Shown here piece after piece: positions 46,251 through 56,851 of a stretch of 64,000 nt of DNA. Below the pieces are notes generated by a model. The model had not been told where the DNA came from. It searched no databases and was given only the letters and a program-made list of their open reading frames with translations. Position 1 is the first letter of the stretch. Each line of letters starts with the position of its first letter. This DNA comes from Annulohypoxylon bovei var. microspora (lineage: Eukaryota > Ascomycota > Sordariomycetes > Xylariales > Hypoxylaceae). The position numbers and the translations under genes were made by a program. The stretch is from positions 68,572-132,571 of the forward strand of contig MU405327.1 of NCBI GenBank assembly GCA_022836615.1, read 5' to 3'.

Positions 46251-48084
46251 AAAGCCTTAGGTTAATAGGTACCCAGCCTGCTTGTCATAGCGGGAACTGC
46301 CTCGAAGCCTGAAGTGAACGCTAATACTTTGTACATACGATAGCGAAGTTAAATGAAGATGTCGAATGCACTGTCACGATCGAAGTTTGGGTGGTCCATT
46401 TCTTGAACCTCTATAAATTTGGCAAGCGGCAAACTAGACGCCTGATTACTTGGTATCTCCGATCCCATTCTCCGAGGTCGAGGCGGTTATCGTTGAAGTC
46501 GCTGAAGTTGAAGTATGTTGTGCTCAACTAAATATTTCTTACCTATTCTCACGTCGATACGCACACTTCAATGCGAATGTGAATGCCAGACCTACCTATT
46601 GTAAGTTGCTAGCAAATGATCCCGGAGTTGAAGTAAAAATAGTCTTCGCCTAGACACTGCAGACACTGGTAGCGAAAAGCCTTATGTGATAATGGGTCAG
46701 TTGGGTCTGACTGAGTAGGGTTTCGAAAAATACGTATTTTATAATAAAATACGCGTATGATACACAACCCCTGTAAAATACGTATGATATGTATCATACA
46801 TCCGGATCGGATTATCCACTTCCGGTGTATCATTGCACTTTGATTGGCCACTTACATAACCACATCGCATTACATAAGTATCACCACCACCAGTTTTTAC
46901 ACGATAATAACCATTATGCGATGAATTAAAATAATTCTTAAAATAATTTGTAAAACCTGGGATAAGTGGTATTATTCGAAAAAAAGCAGGTAGCAATTAA
47001 AAGATATACATGTGGTTGAAATGTGGTTTTTGACCATACGGTGGAAAATATCTTAAATTATACGGTGGGAAATTTTTAATAGAAGTGTAAGACCTGGGGA
47101 ATACCTGAGAAAAATGGAGACGGCACCTAAATTTAGCTGTGTGGGGCATCTAATTTAAGTACCGAAAGGTATCTCCGGTTCCGAACATACTGTATTTTAT
47201 ATAAAATACGATACAATACATGTATAATACTATATGATACGAAAATGTATCATACAAAACGAAACCCTATGACTGAGAGTTTTCCTCTCGAAGATCCCTG
47301 TTCCGCTATCCTGGGTTGGATTAAAGAGAGCGGAGTAGCAGTTAAGCGACGAAAGATAATTGGCTGAGAGACCTGCGCTTTGCATGCGGAGATGACGGCT
47401 GACCAGTGCTAAAATACCTGGAATAGACAAATAGATTAACTGACATGGTTCACATCCTCCAGATGTCCTTTATCGCCTACACTAGCTCTACTGTGTAGAA
47501 CTCTGTACCTAGTATCAGGTACTTGATCAGCTCTCTGCTATCGGACCAGATCGTCGGCAATCTCGGGCACGTCCTTGTAGCGAGTACAATTCTGTCACTA
47601 TCTCGCGCAGCTCGCGTGGAGGTGCGAGGAAGCAGCCAAGACCCTAACGCTCCGCTCTATTGGTGCTGCTCGTACTCGAATGCCTGGACAGCTGCACCGA
47701 ACTGACATCGTTGCATCAGTAGGCAGCATGATAAATTGGCTCCAGCATGGGAGTGGCGGGTTACACCCATGGCCCATTGGAGCAGGTAATTCGAGGCGAT
47801 TCGATTCGGTCAAGGGGCTGATATCGAAAACCGCGTTAATGGGAACCTCTCTTCTAAAATTTTGCGCTCCTCACCCGCCACGTTCGAACCTCTCGGTGCA
47901 TCCAGGTTTCGATCAACCGCTCGATCAACCGCCCTCCTCCCCTCCCCGGGCCTGCTAAGCTAACCTGCGTCGCATCGTGATCACCGCCATGAGGTGTGCT
48001 AAATTCACGGCTTAAAAAATCGGCCGAGGTAGAAGGGGGAAAAACAGCCTCCCACGACCGGTGCGCTCCGTCACCGCCGACCCA
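46251..48084. other. Intergenic region containing a MITE
   Basis: No gene. The 554-bp element at 46716-47269 is annotated separately; the remaining sequence has no recognised feature. Confidence 0.6.
46716..47269. mobile_element. Non-autonomous hAT-type MITE, 554 bp
   Basis: Ends are perfect 10-bp terminal inverted repeats, TAGGGTTTCG and CGAAACCCTA. The element is flanked on both sides by the identical 8-bp direct repeat TGACTGAG (46708-46715 and 47270-47277), the target-site length of hAT transposons. Subterminal regions carry repeated GTATGATAC/GTATCATAC motifs in both orientations. The interior is AT-rich and encodes no transposase, so mobility would need a transposase in trans. The intact target duplication and perfect ends point to a relatively recent insertion. 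Confidence 0.88.
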
Positions 48085-49953
48085 ATGTTGGTCGCCCGCA
48101 ATCCTCGCGGCTGGCTGTCTAGCCTCCCGGACAGCCGCGTATGCTCGCTGAGGTGGCAGTCCATACTTCGATATGCCGCCATCACCTTCGTCGTCTCCAT
48201 AACCTTATCGGGCGTCTTCTTATTTCGCCGCCCGGAGGGGTTCCTCCGCAACGGCGAGTCGCACTACTTCGAATATTTCTGGAACCGGACGGCGAACCAT
48301 CCCATCGACAAACTCATCGGCGACGCGCACGTCTTTCACGAGAACCTGCTCAAGCAGCGAAGCTTCGACGTCCCGGCAGCCGCCGCCCGGTATCGAGAGC
48401 GGCGAGGGCGACACCCCCCTCCGGGATTCGACGCCTGGTTCAGGTACGCGGCGGAGCACGACGCCATCGTCGTCGAATCTTTCTTCGATCGGATATATGC
48501 CGACATCGCGCCGTTCTGGGGCCTCGACCCCCGGACCACAGCGGAGAGAGCCTCGTCGTGGGACTACGTAGTCCGCGTCCGCAACGGCGTCGCCAACGGC
48601 ACGGGTAACACGGAGGGCAAGGTTCCGTGGCTGCAGCTCTGGACCGGCCTGGTGGCCGAGGCGGCCCCGTGGCTGCCGGACGTGGACATGCCCATCAATT
48701 ACATGGACGAGTCCCGGCTGATCGTCCCGTGGGAAGACGTGACGGATCTCGTAGGAAAAGAAGGAGCAAGCCGGTCGATCAATCCGGTAGAAGAGGTGAT
48801 TATTAAATATAGCGGCCTCGCTAAGGTTGACGCTATCGGCGACGAAGCCGAACCTTATCATCCTAAGTGGCTCGGCGGGAGCTACTGGAACCTGACGCGC
48901 GTCGCCTGCGCCCCGGACTCTCCTTCCCGCAACGTTGCGCCGATCCCAAACTTCGAGGAGCTGCCGGTCCTCCCGGCCGACTGGAACCCCGAGTACACGT
49001 ACAAAGGGTACGTCAGCAACTTTACCTCCGCCACGGATCCCTGCGCGCAGCCCCACCTCCGCAGCATGCACGGCACCTTCGCCGAGCCCCTGACCATGTC
49101 GACGAGCCAGGAGCTCATCCCGCTGTTCGGCGGCTGCAAGCTGCCCGTGAACAACGAGATCCTCATCCCGGGGGCCATGTACCTGACCGACGACCCCTTC
49201 TACTCCGGCGGAGACACCCACGGCCCCCCCTGGAGGCAGAAGACCGACGGCGTCGTGTGGCGCGGCGTCGCGTCCGGCGGCCGCAACAAGAAGGAGAACT
49301 GGACACACTTCCAGCGCCACCGCCTCATCGAGATGCTGAACGGGACGACCGTGGCCGGCATGGAGGAGAACAGGTCCCGCGCGATGACCTTCGAGATGCC
49401 TCCCGCGCAGAAGTACGACTTCCCGAAGAGGCGAGAGGGGACCATCGGCGCCTGGCTGGAGGAGTTCGCGGACGCGGGGTTCGTCAACCTGCTCTGCTTC
49501 CCGGACGACTCCGACTGCGCCTACGTCAGGCCGTACTTCTCCGAGCTCCAGAGCATCGCCATGAAGGAGCAGTACAGGTACAAGTTCATGCCCGACGTGG
49601 ACGGGAACAGCTTCAGCGCGAGGTTCAGGGGCTTCCTGCTGTCCACCTCGCTGCCGCTGAAGGCCACCATCTACGCCGAATGGCACGACGACCGCCTGGT
49701 GCCCTGGCTGCACTTCGCGCCGATGGACAACACCTTCCAGGACCTATACGCCATCCTGGACTACTTCACCCGAGATAGGAAGGGCGACAAGTCGGCGCGC
49801 TTCATCGCCGAAGAAGGGAGGTCGTGGGGCGCCAAGGTGCTCAGGAGGGAAGACATGCTGCTCTACGTCTGGAGGCTGCTCCTCGAGTTTGCACGCGTAT
49901 GCGACGAGAAACGGGACGTGCTAGGATACATAGACGACTTAAGACCGGTGTAA
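48085..49953 (+). CDS. Glycosyltransferase family 90 (CAP10-like) type II membrane protein
   Basis: Single exon; the first ATG in frame is at 48085, giving 622 residues. The open frame extends upstream to a GTG at 48061, which fungi would not normally use. A transmembrane helix lies at about residues 28-48 (LRYAAITFVVSITLSGVFLF), followed by a luminal domain: a Golgi type II topology. The GT90 domain occupies about residues 330-600, with FADAGFVNLLCFPDD, KYKFMPDVDGNSFSARFRG (the conserved DGxxxSxRF-type block) and LHFAPMDNTFQDLYAI. Relatives include Cryptococcus CAP10 and xylosyltransferases, so a role in cell-wall or glycan assembly is likely. Very GC-rich coding sequence produces a long antisense open frame that I rejected. 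Confidence 0.92.
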   Translation: MLVARNPRGWLSSLPDSRVCSLRWQSILRYAAITFVVSITLSGVFLFRRPEGFLRNGESHYFEYFWNRTANHPIDKLIGDAHVFHENLLKQRSFDVPAAAARYRERRGRHPPPGFDAWFRYAAEHDAIVVESFFDRIYADIAPFWGLDPRTTAERASSWDYVVRVRNGVANGTGNTEGKVPWLQLWTGLVAEAAPWLPDVDMPINYMDESRLIVPWEDVTDLVGKEGASRSINPVEEVIIKYSGLAKVDAIGDEAEPYHPKWLGGSYWNLTRVACAPDSPSRNVAPIPNFEELPVLPADWNPEYTYKGYVSNFTSATDPCAQPHLRSMHGTFAEPLTMSTSQELIPLFGGCKLPVNNEILIPGAMYLTDDPFYSGGDTHGPPWRQKTDGVVWRGVASGGRNKKENWTHFQRHRLIEMLNGTTVAGMEENRSRAMTFEMPPAQKYDFPKRREGTIGAWLEEFADAGFVNLLCFPDDSDCAYVRPYFSELQSIAMKEQYRYKFMPDVDGNSFSARFRGFLLSTSLPLKATIYAEWHDDRLVPWLHFAPMDNTFQDLYAILDYFTRDRKGDKSARFIAEEGRSWGAKVLRREDMLLYVWRLLLEFARVCDEKRDVLGYIDDLRPV

Positions 49954-50890
49954 TGAATGTATAGGTATACCTAATTTGCTTTTTCTCTCATCTTGACCTC
50001 GAACGATAATTATACCCAAATTTATGATGACAATCGCCAGTCGCCAATCGAATTTTTAGTACCTACCTAATATTGTTTCAAAATAGTATGTCTGCTAATG
50101 AACGTGTCTGCCTACCTACCTACGTAGCCTGCAAGGGAGAACCGGCCTTGATTAGGTAAGTCACCCCTTTTCCACCGGATCACGTACGTACGTGCGTGCG
50201 TACGTCCGTCCGTACCAGGTAGGTAGGTACATACGTACCTTTAACGCACGAAGGAAATGGTATGTTATTTTCAACCAGTCATACTTATATGTGCCTAAAT
50301 CTGTAAGTCTACATACTTTGGCTATGTTGTTGTGCATGCGATGCGTTGTAGAATTAAGATAGTCATCTAGTACGTATCGCTGAGGGGCTGCGAGCCAAGT
50401 AAATCGGGTGGCGCTGTCTCGTACGCAGGTATGCAGGTATGTTAGGAGATATCGGCGATGTTCCGACGATCTATCCAAGATAAATTCAAAATCACCCAAC
50501 ACCAGGATTATCCTGATGGCCACAGCGCGCCGCCCGGACAACGCGACGACGCAACTTAGGGGTTATCACAGAGCTTCTAGGCTCGACGATACACCTAACA
50601 ACTCTTTTTGCGGATTTCAATGGGCTCCCGGCCATTCAGAGTTGATGAAATGACAGGCCATCTTCTTAAAAGCGAAATCATTACGACATGCGAATCATCG
50701 GACATAGGAATCCTATCGGCGTTTAGTTCAACAAAGCCGAATAGGAGAATGACAGCTACAACTCATTTGGTTAAGGATTCTCAAACGCATATTTAAAGGG
50801 GGCAATCACGATGAGGTTTGGCCGAGACGAGACGCGGATACGATCTTTAAAAAAACATCAGAGACGGCTTCGAGGTCGAGAAGAGTGAGA
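49954..50890. other. Gene-free stretch with CGTA repeats
   Basis: A CGTACGTACGTGCGTGCG tetranucleotide run near 50184-50217 and TAGGTAGGTAC motifs. No gene supported. Confidence 0.5.
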
Positions 50891-51839
50891 ATGTCAGATT
50901 ATAGCCTCCCACTTTCCAACAAAGTTGCCGTGGTGACCGGAGCTTCAAGGGGCATCGGAAAAGGCATCGCACTAGAACTTGCTCGTCGTGGCGCAACGGT
51001 ATATCCATCATATATTGTGTTTCTATTGTTTTTCTATTGTGTTTTTTTTATCAATTTCAAGTCGCTAATCTAAACCAACCCCAGGTAGTATTAACATACG
51101 TATCCCAAGGTAGCGAGGTTCTTGCCAGAGAGGTTTGCCAGACCATCGAGGCTCTTCCTCATAAGCCTCGCTCTCACGCTATCCGGGTCGATCTTAGCAC
51201 CCTCGACGGGGCTCAGACACTTATCGGTGGCCTTCTCGAATGGAGCGAACATAAGCTCAAAGTTGACATACTCGTCAACAGCGCCGCGATCGAAAAGGCA
51301 AAGTCCTTGGCGGAGCTGACGGTCGACGACTACAACGACGTCTACAACCTCAACGTACGCGGCACCATACTGTTAACCCAGGCAGTATTACCGTACCTGA
51401 ACAGCAACGGACGTATCATTAACATAGGCTCGGTCGCCGCAAGAACTCCCTTCAAGCAATTTTGCCTCTACTGCTCTTCGAAGGCGGCGCTCGAAGGTCT
51501 GACCCGGGTCTGGGCTGCCGAACTGGGCGGCAACGGGACGACGGTCAATTGCATCGAGCCAGGACCGGTTCAGAGCGACATGCTCGACGACATCCCGAAG
51601 GATATCGTGGAAATGCAAAAGTCTCTTACTCCTATCGGAAATAGGATAGGGACTGTCGACGAAGTAGCGAATATAGTAGCCAGTCTTGCTGGCAAGGACG
51701 GAGCTTGGATTACCGGACAATCCATCAGCGCGACCGGAGTAAGTCACCACGTCCCTCGTCCCTCGTCCCTTATCACACGGCCACTCATGTTTTACGACTA
51801 CTAAATCCTGCGTCTTCAAAGGGGTTCGCCATGTATTAA
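50891..51839 (+). CDS. Short-chain dehydrogenase/reductase (classical SDR)
   Basis: Three exons, 50891-50998, 51085-51738 and 51822-51839, about 259 residues. The last exon encodes only GFAMY and the stop, a common ending for this SDR type. The cofactor motif is TGASRGIG (residues 16-23). NSAAIEKA stands in the NNAG position, and the catalytic Ser and Tyr-x-x-x-Lys are in INIGSVAA and LYCSSKAALEG. The C-terminal sequence VNCIEPGPVQSDML is family-typical. It resembles 3-oxoacyl-ACP reductase and versicolorin/naphthol reductase-like enzymes; NADPH is likely because of the Arg in the TGASRG loop. Substrate unknown. The NmrA-like gene follows on the same strand about 950 bp downstream. Confidence 0.92.
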
Positions 51840-52792
51840 GACGAGCCTCAATCTCCCCTCGGAGAGAATCACCCGATCTGGGCAGGCAACTTAGCGTCAC
51901 ACACCCACGCCTCGAGGCCCGGGTACGAGCTTGTCATGTCGGGGTCGGGGCCGACAGCGCGGCTTGATAGCAGACAGGCGTATCTCGTCGCATCACAAGA
52001 GATAGTTAGCAAGCAAGCAAGACTTTCGGAGGGACTCGATCTTGAAGCTTTGGGCTCCTTACGGCTGCTTAGGTAGGGCCTAGGCACCGGCTTGGACGAG
52101 GTCGAGAGTTTGTGAATGATACAAGATTACAAGTATAGGTATCCTGTGCATGCGAACTTGAATACGATAGGTATGCATTATTTTGATCCTGCTCATTCGT
52201 TTTCGAACGACCAAGTGCTTCTAGATGTGTCCATTTCCCATATCTTGAAAGTTGGATATTGGGTAAGCGTTATAGGGGGCGATCCGCCTTAGACTCCCTC
52301 TTCAGGGAACTTATGTGACATTATAATACTGATCTAAAATAAGCATCTGATTATTGATATGATATTTAACATGTCTTACATACGTAGGTTAGGTACCTAG
52401 TCTCCTGCCTCCATTTAGAGAACTAGTTCTAAGGTGGAAAGGGGGATTGGTTCCAAGATTTTTGTGTCCAGTCGATTGGAAATAATCTCCCCGAGACGGA
52501 GCTTCATATGACGGTTTCGGGCACTTTTTTTGGTGGAACTCTGACGTGATTGGAAATGCAACTTACGAGCATCCAATCTGGTGGACTGCTTACAAACAAT
52601 ACCTACACAACATTAGGTACTACATGACATACTACAAATTATACTACACAAGATGTTGCACCAGTTATATAAAAGGAATTGCTCATTTCCAGGATCAATT
52701 TGTTGCTTGGATTGAAGCATCATACATACCTACCTACCTGGCTATAACTCTTGTTTCGAGCCCATCAATAATATAACAAGTCGCAAGTCAAT
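51840..52792. other. Gene-free stretch
   Basis: Nothing recognised apart from a TAGGTACCTAG motif near 52388-52399. Confidence 0.5.
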
Positions 52793-53981
52793 ATGTCAAC
52801 TGCAGTCAAAGTCGTCATTGTCGGTGCCACAGGCAAAACCGGCAAGGAAATCGTTGACGGGTTACTCGCATCCGAGACGAATTTCGTATGTGGCCGTACT
52901 ATACCGCAATACGCCTACTATGCTAACTTCGAGTCTTAGGATATCACCGCTCTCGCAAGGCCATCATCCATCGGCAGCGCGGCTAATAATGCACTCAAAA
53001 GTCGTGGCGTCCACGTCGCCGCTGTGGATCTGACAGGTCCGAAAGAGAAGCTCGTGAAGGTTCTGACGGGAATCGACGTAGTAATTTCTTGCATCGTCTT
53101 TAGCAGCTTGAACGACCAGATTCCCCTGGTCGAGGCGGCGAAACAAGCTGGCGTAAAGAGATTCGTGCCTTGCGACTTTGCCACGCCAGCACCCAGAGGC
53201 GTCATGTGGCTACGTGATCAGGTTACTTCCCTTACTTCCCTCAAAATTATTATTTTATATGATTTAGTGCAGCTCTAACGATATGGATAGAAAGATGACG
53301 TTCTTGCGGCGATTCAACGCCTCTATCTGCCATACACCGTAATCGACGTCGGCTGGTGGTCTTCGCAATCAGTCCCGGCCATACCCTCGGGCCGAACGGA
53401 TCACGTAGTTATCGACGTCATGAACATCCTCCCCGGCGACGGCACGGTGCCCATAGCATATACCGACGCACCAGATATCGGTCACTACGTGGCAAAGATC
53501 ATAGCCGACCCGAGAACGCTGAACAAGAAAGTCTTTGCGTATACCGAGGTTCTCAGCACAAATCAGGTCGACAAGCTCACCGAAGAACTTAGCGGCGAAA
53601 AGCCCATAAGAAACCACGTAAGTTATATGTATATCGAAAAATAAGGTACCTACCTAGGAGGTACCTAGCATCCTAGGTAAGCTAGTAACGCATAACCACC
53701 AAGCTAACGCGAGACTGCTACAGCTGAGCGCGGACAAGATTCGCGGCGACATCGCATCAGAAAGATCCGTATTAGCAAATGACCCCACGGATGCATCTAC
53801 AAGATTCAGCCTACTCGTGAACGAATATGTTGATTCTTGGGGGCTGCGGGGCGACAATACCCCTGAATCTGCTAAATATCTGGGCTACTTGGATTTTAAG
53901 GAGCTGTACCCTGATGTGAGCGGGAATACCATGCGAACCGTTATCCAAGAAGTTCTGGACGGAAAGAGAAAAGGAAATTAA
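52793..53981 (+). CDS. NmrA-like/isoflavone-reductase-like NAD(P)-binding protein
   Basis: Four exons, 52793-52885, 52940-53221, 53291-53617 and 53724-53981, about 319 residues; every intron is phase 0. The N-terminus VKVVIVGATGKTGKEI has the GxxGxxG dinucleotide loop (Gly11, 14, 17) of atypical SDRs. AAKQAGVKRFVPCDFA and the later YLPYTVIDVGWW are characteristic of the PCBER/isoflavone reductase-like group common in ascomycetes. The expected catalytic Lys region near residue 130 (WLRDQKDDV) spans intron 2. Such proteins are either reductases in secondary metabolism or redox sensors; the sequence does not decide. Confidence 0.9.
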
Positions 53982-54305
53982 TACTACGTCGAGTAGCTGA
54001 GACGTAGTGTATACTCGGACGGCGTATACAGTATACTTGGACGATGCATCAAGTTGTGCATAAAGATGCGGTATCTTGAGCGGACGAGAGGAGATGATGA
54101 GTTTGATAGGTATTTGTTTGTATCATGTTTTACTAGGTAACTAGGTAACTAGTTAGGACCTAAGCATTTTATTCTATTTACTTTTGATAGTATCGGGGAC
54201 GCTATTTTCTCGCTATGTGAGTCTTGTTGATCGAACGCCATACTAACGAGACTGAAAGGTTAGAAACGGTGCCTGTGAGAAGAGGCTGTTGTGAGAAGGT
54301 TGTTT
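53982..54305. other. Convergent spacer
   Basis: Short stretch between two convergent oxidoreductase genes. A TAGGTAACTAGG direct repeat at about 54134-54155. No gene. Confidence 0.5.
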
Positions 54306-55941
54306 CTAATGGGGGCCTTGACTGCCCTGGGGAGCGTCAGGGTCTGGTAGAAAATTAAGGAAAGATGCCGTTTCTATATAACCTAGAATACCCTTCGTCT
54401 CGGACCGGAAACGAACCCAAGAGGACAGCCACCGTAGAAAGCGTAGCCACAGAGAGTCCATCGACTCGTAACGCGTAACCATATTCGAAGACGTGTAAGA
54501 AATTTCTGCCCTCGGGCGCTGCTTCTGTTCATATCTCTCAAACACGCCTGCTAGATCGTGAGCAGTCGGGGTCGGGGTCGTCCGTATCAGCGGCACGAGC
54601 TCGTTGGCGAGGTTGCAGACCCCCTCAATCGAAAGATTACCCCCTAAAGCACCGTTCACCGTCGTCTGTGCAGAGTGTGTTAGAATATGTTAGAATGTGT
54701 AAGAATGTGTAAGAGTGTGTTAGTTGAATAGTAGACCTGGGTCGAGGAACGCACCTTGCACGTAGCATCTCCAACAAGTACGACCCTACCGGAATTGTTC
54801 CAGGGCCCTCGAACCACACCTTCTTCCATGGGGACCATGCCCCCACTAATTCTGGTATCCCAAAGGTCACGAAACGAGAACCACGGGCAGGCGGTAAGAC
54901 TTCCATACTTCTCGATGCTGGCTGCAGCATCGGCCTCCGTATAGCGCGGGCAATCCGGCGTGCTGGAAGAAGTTTCTTCTTTAATGAACAGAAACCAGAA
55001 GATGAGTCCCTTCGGACCCGCCGACGTGATACCTGACACATTCCGGTAGTAAACATGGACGGCGACCCCGTCGGGTGGTAACATATCACCCCCGGTCCGA
55101 TTGGTCGACGTGCCGAAGACCACCCTGTAACTAGACGTAAATGCTTAACGCTCGTTAGAATCCCGTCTCCTCTCTGCATGGCTAAGAAGCGAGAGAATAC
55201 CTCGGATAAGATCTCGAGACCTCTCAGGACTCTTCTCGGAGACCGAGTCGGCTATCAAATTTCGGACCGTGCTATGAACGCCATCCGCCGCCACTAGGAT
55301 GCTGCCCCTAACGTTCTCGCCACGGCTGGTGAGCACCGTGATGCCATCCTCGTCCTCCGAAAAGGCTACTACGCCGGTATCTGCGTGTACTCTGGACTTG
55401 TCCTCGATGTTGTCGTACAGAGTTGCAAGGCAGAAGTGACGTTCCACTTTGGCAATGGGAGTCAGTAATTTCTTCAGGAAAGAGTTCAACGAGTCTTCAG
55501 GCTTCAGCATGTCTCAGAAGCAATATCTCCTCAGTCAGCTTGATCAGGAGGTTCTCGCTCCCGAGACAGGCTACAAAAGGGGGAGGGGGAGGGGGGGGGG
55601 AAGAACTCTCGATGTCACATACTGAAGACGATTGGTCTCTTGGTCTTCTCCATCGCCTCCCTGAACATCGGCGATTCGTCAAACAACTTCCCCCGCTTGT
55701 CGATGTGGTGCCGATCTGTGAGCGGAAAAGTCGAGGCGCAAATCGTCTGCCAGATGCCAAGCTGCTCGAGTATCTTTCCGGTGTGGGATATAAGGCATAT
55801 GGAAGCACCCGCTTTAGGGGCGACGTCTCGTCTCTCTAGGACCACGAAATCGACACCGGCCTTCTGCAACATGTTGGCCAATGCCAGACCAGCAACACCA
55901 CCGCCGGCTATGATAACTTTGAAAGGTTCATGGATCGCCAT
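54306..55941 (-). CDS. FAD-dependent monooxygenase (salicylate hydroxylase/UbiH-like)
   Basis: Four exons, 55941-55623, 55446-55201, 55143-54755 and 54665-54306, about 437 residues. The FAD Rossmann motif is IIAGGGVAGLALANML near the N-terminus. After a 176-nt intron with a C-rich tract, the reading continues IVFMERHFCLATLYDN. VAADGVHSTVR is the DG motif. The next intron is only 57 nt, a multiple of three, and removes an in-frame TAA; it gives FTSSYRVVFGTS. The GD motif is VVLVGDATCKTT, with Cys where His is usual (GDAxHxxTP). A C-terminal helix (WLRFLRWLSSWVRF) may bind membrane. Related enzymes hydroxylate or epoxidise polyketide and meroterpenoid scaffolds. An in-frame ATG at 56019 would add 26 residues but looks like leader sequence. 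Confidence 0.87.
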
Positions 55942-56851
55942 CTCACGAACACGACGGGACTTGCGAATAGGTCTTGAAGTAGGTCTCGGAGTAGACCTGA
56001 AAGGAAACCAATCTGCCAACAGGTGCGAGATCGGGTCTTATATAAGAGAAACACCAGATCATATTGCAATAAGTTCCCGCGCCTGAGGCGGTGTTCCTTT
56101 ATACAAAGTTGAAAAAATAGTTATTTCGTCTGTGACTCTGTAAGCTGATTTATCCGCATTGAGCAAAGCACGCAATCGAGACTGCAAACTGGCGGGGAAC
56201 GGCGGGGCTCGTAAAGACCACGAATCTCGTGCCGCATACATATCAAGCATCGCATTTTATATCTATTAGGTATTTATACTCAACGTTGAACCGAGGAGGG
56301 GCAGAACGGAGTCAGATTGAGTATTCCATGTGTTAATGTTACGATAGAACTACCTACGCACAGAACTATCCCCTGCACCTCCGTTACACAGCTAACATGC
56401 ACTACCCGCTATATATGTTTACGTATATAGGTACCTACCTAGTCATGCAGGGGATAATGTTGGGCACAGTCTAATATAGTAGCATTAACACATGGGACAC
56501 TTAATCTTACTCTATTTAGAGATTTGGAGGGGCCGTACGGTGGACTAGGAGCGAGAGAAAAGAACACAACAAAATTGTATGCATTTCTATGATATTAACG
56601 TGTTATGTATACAGCTTTTACATAATACCTGCTACCTACCTACCTACTTCAATGTTACCTGTAGGTAAGCAGCTAGCTAGGCATGGTGGGTACCCGAGCA
56701 GCCGGGTAAGGCACCTGGCTGGACTTGACTTTTGCTTTTTTCTCAGAAGAGACGAGTTGACAAATTACCTGTCTCACGTCATACGACCCCTAAAATGGCC
56801 TGCCAAGTGTGATGTGGCGTTCGCGATACTCCACCCTCCTTAGCTACTAGG
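55942..56851. other. Gene-free stretch
   Basis: Promoter of the FAD monooxygenase and 3' flank of the lyase gene. CTACC repeats near 56630-56648. No gene seen. Confidence 0.5.

Noticed and set aside
48061..48084. Upstream GTG start for the GT90 gene
   Set aside because: Fungal nuclear genes rarely start at GTG; the first ATG at 48085 still leaves the membrane anchor intact.
48220..49713. A 497-codon open frame antisense to the GT90 gene
   Set aside because: Its composition (runs of Val, Gly, Arg, Glu, His) is the mirror of GC-rich codon bias in the sense gene, which has a clear family match.
55942..56019. N-terminal extension of the FAD monooxygenase from an upstream ATG
   Set aside because: It adds a basic Pro/Arg-rich stretch before a normal family start (MAIHEPFKVIIAGGG) and has no support.
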